Part shown: positions 1 to 7,918 of the stretch, one piece after another | Numbering within the stretch: position 1 is the stretch's first letter | Layout: each line of letters opens with the position of its first letter | DNA from: Cytophagales bacterium CG12_big_fil_rev_8_21_14_0_65_40_12 | GTDB taxonomy: Bacteria > Bacteroidota > Bacteroidia > Cytophagales > Cyclobacteriaceae | Assembly: GCA_002786855.1 (NCBI GenBank) | Contig: PCUU01000008.1 | Span: forward strand, 1 to 64,000 | DNA: 64,000 nt | Reading direction: 5' to 3' | The notes under the pieces: generated by a model | Seen by the model: the letters and a program-made list of their open reading frames with translations, nothing else | Told to the model about the DNA's origin: nothing | Database searches by the model: none | Program-made: the position numbers and the translations under genes

Positions 1-51
1 CTAAATGAACTTCGGCCATTTTGCATATCTTATCGATCGAAGCTAACAAAC

Positions 52-145
52 GTCATCCTGTTTTGTGTGTTTTGAAACCAAAATATTAAGTCTCAGGGTG
101 ACATCTTCCTCTGTTCGAAGCGTCATACTCAGCTTGACTGAGTAT
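52..145. repeat. two short extragenic hairpin repeats
   Basis: A perfect 8-bp stem (ATACTCAG / CTGAGTAT, loop CTTGA) lies at 125-145. A weaker inverted pair, GTCATCCTG at 52-60 and CAGGGTGAC at 94-102, lies just upstream. They resemble the short GTCAT...ATCTC intergenic hairpins that recur in many Bacteroidota genomes. They sit just beyond the 3' end of the DUF4197 gene and could end its transcript, but neither is followed by a clean T-run on the minus strand. Confidence 0.4.
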
Positions 146-166
146 CTCCTGACTTGGCTAATTCGT

Positions 167-871
167 CTATTTAAAAACCTTCTTCAATAATTCAGAAGTT
201 CTAGCACCAGCGTTCTCTCGGATATTCAATTCTTCTTTCGCAATCATTACAAATAAGCCATCAATGGCTTTTTCGGTAACATAGGCCGTCAAATCGGTAT
301 TTACTTTTTTCACCAGAGGAATTTTATTGTATGTGCCCATCACGTCACCCCAATATTTGGTGGCATTTACTTTTTGAAGTGAAGCCTCAATAATAGGACT
401 GAATTTACCGATCAGCGATTGTGTAGTTTCTCTTTCTAAAAACTGGGTGGCTGAATTCTTTTCTCCCTTTACAATATTAATGGCGTCATTGATGGTCAAG
501 CCTTTAATGGCTGCGATGAAAATATCTTTGGCCTCATAGGCGGCATCTTCGGCAGCGCGGTTCAAAGATTCTACCGCTTGATCGACTTGATTGCCCAAAC
601 CAAGCGCCCTTAACTTACTTTCTACCACCTCGGCTTCTTTAGGAAAAGGAATTTTGATTTCAGGGTTTTTATAATAGCCATCTGCTTTTGAGAGCAGGTC
701 AACGCCCTTGGATGTGCCTTGCGATAAAGCTTCTTTCAGTGCATTGGCAGCTTCTTCTTTGGTAAATGGTGTATCGCCCCCTAGCAGCCCTTTGGCTTTT
801 TTAAGAATTTGAGCTTCGGCAGTACAACTGAAAAGTAAGAACAGAGAAAATATTAAGGATAGTTTTTTCAT
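167..871 (-). CDS. DUF4197 family secreted/lipoprotein-like protein
   Basis: A 234-residue protein that matches the DUF4197 family in length and layout: an N-terminal signal sequence, a GLLGG-type segment, then a long helical domain. The signal is hydrophobic (residues 5-15) and followed by FSC at residues 14-16, which looks like a lipobox with Cys16 as the lipid anchor, although the +1 context CTAE is only moderately typical. No catalytic motif is visible. Family members are periplasmic or outer-membrane-associated proteins of unknown function. It stands alone, transcribed away from the repeat-rich gap on its right. Confidence 0.8.
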   Translation of the reverse strand: MKKLSLIFSLFLLFSCTAEAQILKKAKGLLGGDTPFTKEEAANALKEALSQGTSKGVDLLSKADGYYKNPEIKIPFPKEAEVVESKLRALGLGNQVDQAVESLNRAAEDAAYEAKDIFIAAIKGLTINDAINIVKGEKNSATQFLERETTQSLIGKFSPIIEASLQKVNATKYWGDVMGTYNKIPLVKKVNTDLTAYVTEKAIDGLFVMIAKEELNIRENAGARTSELLKKVFK

Positions 872-974
872 GTCAATGGTTCATTTTTAGAAACGTAACG
901 AATGATTGAGCAAATCGCACACCAAAGCAGGTTAATTTTTTATAAAGTTTGAGTTTTCATTGAAAGTTAAACCA

Positions 975-1112
975 ACTGTCGCAGGTTCTCTGAACCTGTG
1001 GCAACTTATTAAAAGTGACTCTGCCCTTGCAAACTATCACTTCATTTACCAAGCCTATTTCGCCACTGGGTAGTGTCCCGCTTATACCCACCCAAGTTTC
1101 AATCTGTTTCGA
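975..1112. repeat. repeat module alpha, copy 1
   Basis: A stretch of about 140 bp that recurs at 7197-7336 with roughly 80 percent identity by eye. It begins with an inverted repeat (CAGGTTC...GAACCTG) and ends in TTTCAATCTGTTTCGA directly against a 198-bp hairpin-ended element. A decayed relative lies at 4333-4437. No open frame is shared between the copies, so it is read as non-coding repeat DNA. Confidence 0.65.
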
Positions 1113-1310
1113 CACTCCCCTAGCCCCGCTTAATAGAGGGGAATGGTGTATTGCTATCCTTGGGCATTTTCAGTCCAACATGAATAAGCAGACTCAGACT
1201 GCAGCCAGCAAAAAATATTCCCTCCTTTATCTTGCGCCCGGAGCTTTCAGCAGTAGCCGTGGCCTATGGCGAAGGGCTCAGCGAAGGCGCAGAGGAGGGT
1301 TAGGGAGGTG
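1113..1310. repeat. 198-bp hairpin-ended repeat element, copy A
   Basis: The left end starts CACTCCCCTA and folds through CCCC...GGGG. The right end is a longer hairpin, CCCTCC...GCGCC on one arm and GGCGC...GGAGGG on the other, finishing in AGGGAGGTG. The outer ends are imperfect inverted repeats of each other. Copies B, C and E share this plan. The right end is 24 bp past the stop codon of the minus-strand regulator at 1335. Together with module alpha it fills the 463-bp gap 872-1334. ORFs read through it encode no known protein. Confidence 0.75.
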
Positions 1311-1334
1311 TTCCTATTTAAACATATTCCTTTA

Positions 1335-2201
1335 TCACTGACTTATCTCCAACTTATACCCTACCCCATGCACATTGGTCAACTGTACCCTGCTGTCCTC
1401 CTTCAATATTTTCCTGAGCTTCGAAATAAAAGTATCCAAGCTTCTCCCAACAAAAACGCCATTATCTTCCCATACCCTTTTGGTCAGTTCATCTCTTTTA
1501 ATCACCTCATTTAGGTTACTAGTTAAAATCGTCAATATCTCACATTCCTTTTTTGATAGGCTAATTTCGGAGTGGCCTTTTACTAGTTTATTCTGTTCCG
1601 GATAAAACTTGAAACTGCCTAAGGCTATAAAATCATTGCACTTTGAACCTTCCTTTGGAGTTGGGTCGCTTTTTTTAAATGAGAAAGTCAATAAGAGTAA
1701 CGAGACAACAGCGGGGCTATATAAAAGCGCCTTTTCATTTATGGCAGAGGTCACTCCTCCAGTAAACTTCACTTGCAAAGAGTATCGTCCTTCAGGCAAA
1801 AGCCTTTCAAGACATGGGATTATACTGCTTTCGCGATCGCCTTTCATCTCATAGCTATAGGCTACCTGTTGATCGGAACTTTGGATAAGTTCTACGAGGT
1901 AAAAATCAGGTAGGGCTGCTGCTTGAAAACTCTTTTCGACTATAGCAACTAATATATCTGGCTTGAGCGAAAACTCATTTTGGAACGACAACTCATATTT
2001 CGACTCTTCAAGCTTGACAATAGGCAAAATCAATGAGGTTGAATCTTGATTATAGAGCAAAATCTGATTTCCTACCTCTCTCAGAGCAATTTTAGTTACA
2101 GGTGTCAAGTCGTCCTTCTTGTTCGTATTGGCCGAAACTATCCAAGTGAGAAAAACAATAATGATGGAGGCGCTAAACGAATAAATCTTTCTTCTGCTCA
2201 T
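1335..2201 (-). CDS. membrane-anchored winged-helix transcriptional regulator (OmpR/ToxR-like DNA-binding domain)
   Basis: About 288 residues from the chosen start (MSRRKIYSF); a start 30 bp upstream at 2231 would add ten less typical residues. It has an N-terminal membrane segment, an extracytoplasmic region of about 135 residues, a second membrane segment near residues 160-175, and a C-terminal winged-helix domain of the OmpR Trans_Reg_C type containing LSKKECEILTIL and the final NVHGVGYKLE strand. There is no receiver domain, so the signal is probably sensed outside the membrane and passed to the DNA-binding domain, as in ToxR-like regulators (inference). It is divergent from a secreted protein gene at 2398, with direct repeats between the two. 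Confidence 0.8.
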   Translation of the reverse strand: MSRRKIYSFSASIIIVFLTWIVSANTNKKDDLTPVTKIALREVGNQILLYNQDSTSLILPIVKLEESKYELSFQNEFSLKPDILVAIVEKSFQAAALPDFYLVELIQSSDQQVAYSYEMKGDRESSIIPCLERLLPEGRYSLQVKFTGGVTSAINEKALLYSPAVVSLLLLTFSFKKSDPTPKEGSKCNDFIALGSFKFYPEQNKLVKGHSEISLSKKECEILTILTSNLNEVIKRDELTKRVWEDNGVFVGRSLDTFISKLRKILKEDSRVQLTNVHGVGYKLEISQ

Positions 2202-2246
2202 AATAGATGTAAATACGCCATAAACTGTCAATTTTTAATGTCGTTC

Positions 2247-2277
2247 ACACTTCTTTTACTTTTTTTTGACACTTCTT
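2247..2277. promoter_or_regulatory. candidate operator: ACACTTCTT direct repeats 22 bp apart
   Basis: The 9-mer ACACTTCTT occurs at 2247-2255 and again at 2269-2277, in the same orientation and exactly 22 bp apart (two helical turns). It lies in the 196-bp gap between the divergent winged-helix regulator and the secreted protein gene. Winged-helix OmpR-type proteins usually bind tandem direct repeats on one face of DNA, so this is a plausible self-regulated operator. Function is inferred only from position and spacing. Confidence 0.35.
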
Positions 2278-2397
2278 GTGGCTTTTCGCTTTAGGTTTAC
2301 CACACAAGGATGGAAGTACTTCCAAGGCCAAAGAATTCAGAATTGCCCTGTGTTTAACAGTAGCGACTAACCTAAAACATTATCGATAAATACCCCT

Positions 2398-3012
2398 ATG
2401 AAAACAACGAGAAATATCCTTTTGACCCTTGTCCTATTTCTCAATTCAATGTTGAGCTTTGGCCAGGAACAAGAAGCCGAGAAACTAGCCGCAAGACTAC
2501 TAAAAGCAGACAATACTTGGGGCAAAGAGCTTTTTATGTTCCCTATAAGTTTTGCGCAAGAAATTAACTTTAAAGGTGTAGAGGTTGCGCTTTTCCCAAA
2601 GGGTTGGTCAAATCAAGAAAGCCCTGAATTCTGGTCTTATGCTTTTGCATGGGAAGTAGATGCTGATCATCCCCTGACTAAAACTGCTCTCGAATCTAGC
2701 TTGCAGCTCTATTTCGATGGTTTATTGAGTATAGATAATTGGAAAAAAAGCGATGCGAGTATTCAGAATACCAAGGTGCTATTGATGGAAAAAGAAGACC
2801 ACAAAAGCACTTCTCGATTTACAGGTTACCTAGATATTTTCGAGAGTCGCTATACAAAAAAGCGTATGACCTTAAATGTAACTATCGAGCAGCATTACTG
2901 CGAGACAAATCAAAAGGCAATTATTCTATTTAAGTTTTCACCCAAAGATTTTGACCATACCACTTGGAAGAAATTAGCTGAAGTAACGTTGCGGAAAGAT
3001 TTGTGTAAATAG
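2398..3012 (+). CDS. secreted protein of unknown function, partner of the divergent regulator
   Basis: 204 residues with a clear signal peptide: positive MKTTR, hydrophobic ILLTLVLFLNSML and a likely cleavage after FG near residues 22-23. The mature part is mixed alpha/beta, with WSYAFAWEVD, a cysteine near residue 163 and a second near the C-terminus (DLCK). I do not recognise the family. It is divergently transcribed from a membrane-bound winged-helix regulator, so the two may form a sensor-effector pair (inference). No terminator is visible directly after it; the downstream gap holds the hairpin at 3140 and repeats B and C. Confidence 0.65.
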   Translation: MKTTRNILLTLVLFLNSMLSFGQEQEAEKLAARLLKADNTWGKELFMFPISFAQEINFKGVEVALFPKGWSNQESPEFWSYAFAWEVDADHPLTKTALESSLQLYFDGLLSIDNWKKSDASIQNTKVLLMEKEDHKSTSRFTGYLDIFESRYTKKRMTLNVTIEQHYCETNQKAIILFKFSPKDFDHTTWKKLAEVTLRKDLCK

Positions 3013-3139
3013 GGTTAAACATGCTAGTCTATTCCAGTGGAGATAGTTGGCTTGAAGCCAAAGCCCTATTTATCATTCGATCAAACCGAGCGATTGAAAG
3101 CCATTATTTAACTCAAAAACAACTGCAATTCGGAGCGTC

Positions 3140-3159
3140 ATTCCCGCGAGGGCGGGAAT
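3140..3159. repeat. GC-rich extragenic hairpin (ATTCCCGC/GCGGGAAT)
   Basis: A perfect 8-bp stem, ATTCCCGC and GCGGGAAT, with loop GAGG. The gtcATTCCCGC...GCGGGAATC form is a common dispersed hairpin repeat in bacterial genomes. It lies 128 bp past the secreted protein gene, in the 653-bp gap 3013-3665. The rest of that gap before 3213 shows nothing I can identify. Confidence 0.5.
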
Positions 3160-3212
3160 CTTCTATTTAACTTATTATTTGAAAAATAGAATTAACCTTG
3201 AACTACCATCAA

Positions 3213-3410
3213 CACTCCCCTAACCCCTCTTATAGAGGGGAATGACTTTGGATTAACACAATACATTCTCAGTTTTCCCTAAAGCAAACCACTTCTAACC
3301 GTGACCAGCACTAACTATTCCCTCCTTTATCTTGCGCCCGGAGCTTTCAGCAGTAGACGTAGCGTATAGCGAAGGGCTCAGCGAAGGCGCAGAGGAGGGT
3401 AAGGGAGGTG
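3213..3410. repeat. 198-bp hairpin-ended repeat element, copy B
   Basis: Exactly the same length as copies A and C. The two ends are nearly identical to theirs, while the middle (about 3246-3318) has diverged strongly and keeps only short matches such as CATTCTCAGT. It is in tandem with copy C, which starts 34 bp further on. The pattern, conserved hairpins around a drifting centre, suggests selection on or recent exchange of the ends. Confidence 0.75.
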
Positions 3411-3444
3411 ATAAGAAAAACAATGCCGCAATGAACCTTTTCGA

Positions 3445-3642
3445 CACTCCCCTAGCCCCTCTTAATAGAGGGGAATGGTGTATTGCTATCCTTGGGCATT
3501 TTCAGTCCAACATGAATAAGCAGACTCAGACTGTAGCCAGTAAGAAATATTCCCTCCTTTATCTTGCGCCCGGAGCTTTCAGCAGTAGCCGTAGCATATA
3601 GCGAAGGGCTCAGCGAAGGCGCAGAGGAGGGTAAGGGAGGTG
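3445..3642. repeat. 198-bp hairpin-ended repeat element, copy C
   Basis: Very similar to copy A along its whole length, including the middle. The right end (AGGGAGGTG) is 23 bp past the stop codon of the minus-strand gene at 3666, in the same orientation to that gene as copies A and E are to theirs. Confidence 0.75.
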
Positions 3643-3665
3643 ACAAATCTAAAGCCATATTAAAC

Positions 3666-4268
3666 TCAATCCCTACTATCCTTAGGTCTATAAATCACAA
3701 TGATTTGGACCAAAACGGCCAAGATGATCAAAACCAAAATCTCCAATTTAGTGAACAAGTCAACTGTATCCATTGCCCGTTCGCTAAGGAAGACTTGCCT
3801 TTTACCTTCTACAAGTTGAATTTTTGATAGGTCATAAAGATTCTCATTGATTTTACCCAATTGTACGCTAAAGTCATTTGTCGCATTGGCCTTTCCAGCA
3901 AGCATTACATCTTCCATAGATTTCAGTTTTACCAAGTTCATTTGTAAGTCATTGAATACCCTGACTTCTTTCTCTGTCAGTTTGGTTCCCACAAAACTGA
4001 CGGTGAGTTGTTCAATATCCTTATTCACAACCTCATTTCTTGCCCCAAAAAAAGCGGTGTTATTAGAAAGATGAGCAATCTCTTTTTCATGGATCAACAA
4101 GGAAAGCTCAAAAACCATGTCCTTGGCCACAAGACGATCTTCATAAATAGCCAACACTGAATCTTTGACCCTTTGGAAGCTCATTCTATCGATCAAATTG
4201 GTGGCAAGTATTGAGAAGAAGACCACCGATATACCTAAAATCCATTTTACCTTATCCATAAACTTCAT
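3666..4268 (-). CDS. stand-alone four-helix-bundle sensor-like membrane protein (4HB_MCP type)
   Basis: 200 residues. An N-terminal membrane segment (about 9-26) is followed by a roughly 145-residue, all-helical, presumably periplasmic domain, and a C-terminal membrane segment (about 174-194) with a short basic tail ending YRPKDSRD. This is the layout of the 4HB_MCP ligand-binding module of chemoreceptors and histidine kinases, but no HAMP, kinase or methyl-accepting signalling domain follows. Similar orphan sensor modules occur in Bacteroidota. Function is unknown; it could modulate a partner in the membrane. Its 3' end abuts repeat copy C. Confidence 0.6.
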   Translation of the reverse strand: MKFMDKVKWILGISVVFFSILATNLIDRMSFQRVKDSVLAIYEDRLVAKDMVFELSLLIHEKEIAHLSNNTAFFGARNEVVNKDIEQLTVSFVGTKLTEKEVRVFNDLQMNLVKLKSMEDVMLAGKANATNDFSVQLGKINENLYDLSKIQLVEGKRQVFLSERAMDTVDLFTKLEILVLIILAVLVQIIVIYRPKDSRD

Positions 4269-4332
4269 AGTACAACTGGTTTAGAAAACACTTCTTTGCT
4301 TGACAATATAAAAAATAAAGCTACTCCTCCAA

Positions 4333-4437
4333 CCACCGCAGGCTCTCCGAACCCCTACTGGTCGGCCCTGCTAGGATCAAGACAAGTTTCAATCTGTTAG
4401 ACGCTGTCTCCATCCTTGAGCATTTTCAGGCCAACAT
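4333..4437. repeat. decayed repeat module related to alpha and the 198-bp element
   Basis: This stretch carries recognisable pieces of the repeat family in the same order (CGCAGG.TCTCCGAAC, AAGTTTCAATCTGTT, TTGAGCATTTTCAG, CCAACAT), but the hairpin ends are gone. It lies directly against the terminator of the permease gene at 4494, again on the 3' side of a minus-strand gene. Confidence 0.5.
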
Positions 4438-4440
4438 AAA

Positions 4441-4474
4441 AAAAGGCTCATACCATTGAAGGGATGAGCCTTTT
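4441..4474 (-). terminator. intrinsic terminator of the permease gene
   Basis: The inverted repeat AAAAGGCTCAT / ATGAGCCTTTT has 11-bp arms and a 12-nt loop. On the minus strand the stem runs into a T-rich tract. It starts 20 bp past the stop codon of the gene at 4494. Confidence 0.85.
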
Positions 4475-4493
4475 AGATTCTAATTATTAAGTC

Positions 4494-6887
4494 TCATTCA
4501 CTCCTCAATTTTTCCGCTGGATTAGCTGTGGCTGCTTTACGAGCATGGTAACCAGTGGTAAGCACGGTTACAAGGATGGTGCCCACCAAAACGGTTGCAA
4601 AAATGGGAACTCCAATCGTAGTATGAAACTGGAAATTTTCCAGCCACTGGTTCATTTTATAGTAGCCAAATACCGAAGCTGGTATGGCAGCAATCACGAT
4701 GAGCATCACAAAATCTTTAACGAGAAGGTTAATTAGCCCTTGTGTATTGGCGCCAAGCACTTTTCGTATGCTAATTTCCTTAGAGCGCTGCTCCGCAGTG
4801 TATGAAGCCAAGCCCAACAAACCTAAACAGGCAATCAAAATGGTCATGCCAGAAAAGCCCAAGAATAATTGACCTCGAATCTTATCAGCTTCATAACTCG
4901 CCATAAACTGTTCATCAATAAACACATACTCAAATGCTGTGTTAGGATATGTTCTATCCCATGCCTCCTTGATAAAGGCGATTGTTGGTGCCACATCTCC
5001 TTTAATTTTAACTATTGCGGAAGGATTGATACGGCCCGGAGTAAACATTAAAGCTGTAATTGGCTCGTAAAGCGACTGTTGATGAAAATCCTTGACCACA
5101 CCAACTACCACAGCAGAAGGCAGAGACTCATCCCCTTGAATATCTACTTTTTTTCCGATTGGATTGGTCCAATTCATTCTACGTACCATGGACTCATTTA
5201 CCATTACCGCTTGAGAAGAGTCAGAAGGATACTCCAATGAAAAGTTTCTACCTTGAACTACCTCAATCCCCAGCGTAGGAAAAAATTCATAGTCAACCTG
5301 ATAATGGTCTAAGCCTCTGTTATCCATCGGGCCTTCTTCAGTCTCAATTGAGATTACGTTTTTAGCATAGCCATTCCCAGGAGTAGTGCTCGCAGAGGCG
5401 ATTCCACCAATGTTGACATTTTGGGCCAATTCATTTTTGAGCACATTCCATTTCTCCACATCAGCTCTACTTCTAAAGTCAATTTGCATCATCTGCTCCT
5501 TGTCAAAACCTAAATCCTTGTCCCTAAGAAATTGCATTTGACTATAAATAACCAAAGTGCCAATCAGCATAAAGATGGAAATAGAGAACTGAAGCGTCAC
5601 CAAAAACTTCCTTAGAAATTTACTCCCAGATTTTCCGCCACCTCCTTTAAGTACGGCCGCTGGCTGAAAAGAAGACAGAAAGAATGCAGGATAACAGCCG
5701 CCCATAAACCCTGTAATGAATACAATACCGATAACGGCCAATATCACATTAGTGTCAAGCAATGCCTCGATAGCCAAATTAGTGCCTACAATGCTATTGA
5801 TTGCCGGAACCGCAGCCATCATAATCAGGATGCTTAAGATTAAAGAAATTAGTGTGATAAGAATTGATTCAGTTATAAATTGACCTATTAAACCGCTCCT
5901 CTGAGCGCCCATTACTTTTCTTAAACCCACTTCCATTGACCTTTTGGTAGATCGCGCTGTGGCGAGGTTCATATAGTTGATACTGGCAATAATGATGAGG
6001 AAAATTGCTATGGCTGTAAAAATCTGAACATACCGAATGTTACCTACTGCCACTGGCTCTCCTTCAAAATCTGATGTCAAATGAATGTCTTTTAACGGGA
6101 CTGGTATCATTTTAACCTTGATATTGAGCGGGTCAAAAATTGGAGCAATATATTTGGTCACAGTCGAATCAAGCTTCACCTGTAAAGTTTCTTGTGTCAC
6201 ACCTTCATTCACTAAAACATAGGAAAAAACGCCCCAACCTCCCCAGCTACCATCTCCCCCTGTGAAGATAGTCTTCCAAGAAATTAGTGCGTCTGCAATC
6301 AGATGAGAAGTGTTAGGCATGTCTTTATAAACACCAGTCACTTGTAGGGTCATTTCTCTATTTCCACCACTTTTAAGCGTTTGACCAATGGGGTCTTCAT
6401 TTTTGAATATCTTTTTTGCCATGGACTGATTGATGACAATCGAATTTGGAGCCTCTAAAGCAGTTTTAGGGTTGCCTGCTACAAATTCATAGTCAAATAT
6501 TTCAAAAATCGTTGAGTCTGCGGCATAGACATTTTCTTGATAATAGTCTACTTGATTATAGTCGAACCGCGTTCCGCCTTGACCACTAATCCCGGACAAT
6601 CGAGCGGCCTGCGCTATTTCTGGATTTTCATTTTTAATCGTAAATGCGGCAGGCCTAGTCATATTGGCCCATTTAAACGAATTATCAGGTTCCTTAATTT
6701 CAGTTGAAAGACGATAGATCCGATCTCCTTTAGAGTGCTGTTTATCGAAACTTACTTCATGAAAGATGTACAGTAGAATTATTAAACTTGAGGCAATACC
6801 CACCGTGAGTCCAATAATATTGAGGGCTGTGTAGCCAGGTTGCCTTAGCAAACTACGAAAAGCAACTTTGATGTAATTTTTAAGCAT
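4494..6887 (-). CDS. ABC transporter permease, MacB/FtsX type
   Basis: 797 residues with the duplicated MacB_PCD-FtsX layout common in Bacteroidota. The first membrane helix is near residues 19-42 and is followed by a periplasmic domain. FtsX core helices start near residue 285, with the SMEVGLRKVMGA coupling motif after the first. There is a second MacB helix near 435, and a C-terminal FtsX domain after about 680 with the matching EISIRKVLGA motif. It would work with a separate MacB-like ATPase, probably in export or envelope stress, but no ATPase gene is adjacent. It forms a single-gene unit with its own terminator at 4441. Confidence 0.9.
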   Translation of the reverse strand: MLKNYIKVAFRSLLRQPGYTALNIIGLTVGIASSLIILLYIFHEVSFDKQHSKGDRIYRLSTEIKEPDNSFKWANMTRPAAFTIKNENPEIAQAARLSGISGQGGTRFDYNQVDYYQENVYAADSTIFEIFDYEFVAGNPKTALEAPNSIVINQSMAKKIFKNEDPIGQTLKSGGNREMTLQVTGVYKDMPNTSHLIADALISWKTIFTGGDGSWGGWGVFSYVLVNEGVTQETLQVKLDSTVTKYIAPIFDPLNIKVKMIPVPLKDIHLTSDFEGEPVAVGNIRYVQIFTAIAIFLIIIASINYMNLATARSTKRSMEVGLRKVMGAQRSGLIGQFITESILITLISLILSILIMMAAVPAINSIVGTNLAIEALLDTNVILAVIGIVFITGFMGGCYPAFFLSSFQPAAVLKGGGGKSGSKFLRKFLVTLQFSISIFMLIGTLVIYSQMQFLRDKDLGFDKEQMMQIDFRSRADVEKWNVLKNELAQNVNIGGIASASTTPGNGYAKNVISIETEEGPMDNRGLDHYQVDYEFFPTLGIEVVQGRNFSLEYPSDSSQAVMVNESMVRRMNWTNPIGKKVDIQGDESLPSAVVVGVVKDFHQQSLYEPITALMFTPGRINPSAIVKIKGDVAPTIAFIKEAWDRTYPNTAFEYVFIDEQFMASYEADKIRGQLFLGFSGMTILIACLGLLGLASYTAEQRSKEISIRKVLGANTQGLINLLVKDFVMLIVIAAIPASVFGYYKMNQWLENFQFHTTIGVPIFATVLVGTILVTVLTTGYHARKAATANPAEKLRSE

Positions 6888-7113
6888 GTGTGTTGTTTTT
6901 AAGATTTGAGAATCTGATTAAAAAAATTGACCGCTATAAAAGTAACAAAAATACGTTACCTGTTACACAATGAGCGACAGTAGGTTATAAATTGTGAATA
7001 CCATAAAAGAAGAAGGCAGACATACGCCAATGACGAATGGAAGTGCTAGAATGTTTGCCAGATATTAAAAGAACTCAAATGAAAAATGGAATTAGGGTGA
7101 GCAACATCACCAA

Positions 7114-7196
7114 CACTCCCCTAACCCTCTTTTAGAGGGGAATGGTGCATCAGTATCATTGAGCATTTTTCAGTCTAGCATGATTAAGCTGGCTCC
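7114..7196. repeat. truncated left half of the 198-bp element, copy D
   Basis: It begins CACTCCCCTA, carries the left hairpin (CCCTCTTTTAGAGGGG), then tracks copy A through GAATGGTG and GAGCATTTTTCAG. It breaks off where module alpha copy 2 begins. The preceding bases 7081-7094 also match those in front of copy B (GAAAAAT.GAATTA), so homology reaches outside the element. The stretch 6888-7080 holds nothing else I can identify. Confidence 0.6.
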
Positions 7197-7336
7197 ACTG
7201 TCGCAGGTTCTCCGAACCTGTGACTACTTATTAAAAGGGACTCTGTCCTTACAAACTATCGCTTGATTTACCAAGCCTATTTCGCCACTGAGCTTACTAT
7301 CTCGCTGAAATCAACCCAAGTTTCAATCTGTTTCGA
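7197..7336. repeat. repeat module alpha, copy 2
   Basis: It matches 975-1112: ACTGTCGCAGGTTCTC, the inverted CAGGTTC/GAACCTG, ACTTATTAAAAG, the shared CCAAGCCTATTTCGCCACTG segment, then AAGTTTCAATCTGTTTCGA against element copy E. Its presence in front of both A and E shows that alpha and the 198-bp element can travel as a unit of about 335 bp. Confidence 0.65.
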
Positions 7337-7528
7337 CACTCCCCTAACCCCTCTTATAGAGGGGAATGGTTCAGATAAGTATTGAGCATTCTTGGTATTT
7401 TCCAAGCAACTTCTGTCTGTCACTAGCACAAACTATTCCCTCCTTTATCTTGCACCCGGAGCTTTCTGCAGTAGCCACAGCGTATAGCGAAGGGCTCAGC
7501 GAAGGCGCGGAGGAGGGACAGGGAGGTG
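7337..7528. repeat. hairpin-ended repeat element, copy E (192 bp)
   Basis: The ends match copies A-C, including the right hairpin with GCGAAGGGCTCAGCGAAGG, while the middle has drifted. The right end lies 14 bp from the stop codon of the minus-strand gene at 7543, in the same relative orientation as the other copies. Confidence 0.75.
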
Positions 7529-7542
7529 ACAAGAAGACAACC

Positions 7543-7788
7543 TCAATCCCTTTTCAAAATCACTTTCTGATTTTCGGTAATGGCATCGACCATGCGTACA
7601 TAGCTTACTCTTTCACCTTTTTCGATCGACACATAAAAGTAATCAAGGCCTTCGAGCTCAACTTTACAATCGCCCAAATCATAACGCAAGGAAGTCACGA
7701 TGCTTCCTTCAACAATGGGGTTGCCATTCAAATCAAGCAGTTTTGGCGGCTGCTTTTCCTTGGGCTTCTTCTTAAATAAACCGAACAT
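7543..7788 (-). CDS. small conserved hypothetical protein
   Basis: 81 residues starting MFGLFKKKPKE, a basic, proline-containing head that leads into a compact, probably all-beta region (SIVTSLRYDLGDCKVELEGLDYFYVSIEKGERVSYVRMVDAI). No signal peptide and no recognised motif. The shape resembles a small KOW/SH3-like barrel, but that is only an impression. It is divergent from leuS, with 130 bp between. The start is the only Met in a sensible position, and the coding sense is supported by clean length and composition. Confidence 0.6.
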   Translation of the reverse strand: MFGLFKKKPKEKQPPKLLDLNGNPIVEGSIVTSLRYDLGDCKVELEGLDYFYVSIEKGERVSYVRMVDAITENQKVILKRD

Positions 7789-7876
7789 AGCATTTTGTTA
7801 AGTCAATAAATATAAGGCCTTCGCTGAAAAGCCCGTGATTAATCTCAAAAATGATTTCTTAAGGGGCGAAAAACAC

Positions 7877-7884
7877 TATTTTTG
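7877..7884 (+). promoter_or_regulatory. candidate leuS promoter -7 box
   Basis: TATTTTTG fits the TAnnTTTG -7 consensus of Bacteroidota and lies 34 bp before the leuS start codon. No TTG is found at the expected -33 distance, so support is partial. No T-box, leucine-rich leader peptide or other attenuator is visible in the short leader. Confidence 0.45.
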
Positions 7885-7918
7885 CACACTTTATAAGAAA
7901 AAAAACGGTTAAGCGGTA

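Noticed and set aside
1015-3827. Several plus-strand ORFs of 70-140 codons sharing PELSAVAVAYSEGLSEGAEEG
   Set aside because: They are translations of the right hairpin of the 198-bp repeat, are joined to unrelated sequence in each copy and show no family resemblance. The repeat explains the shared peptide.
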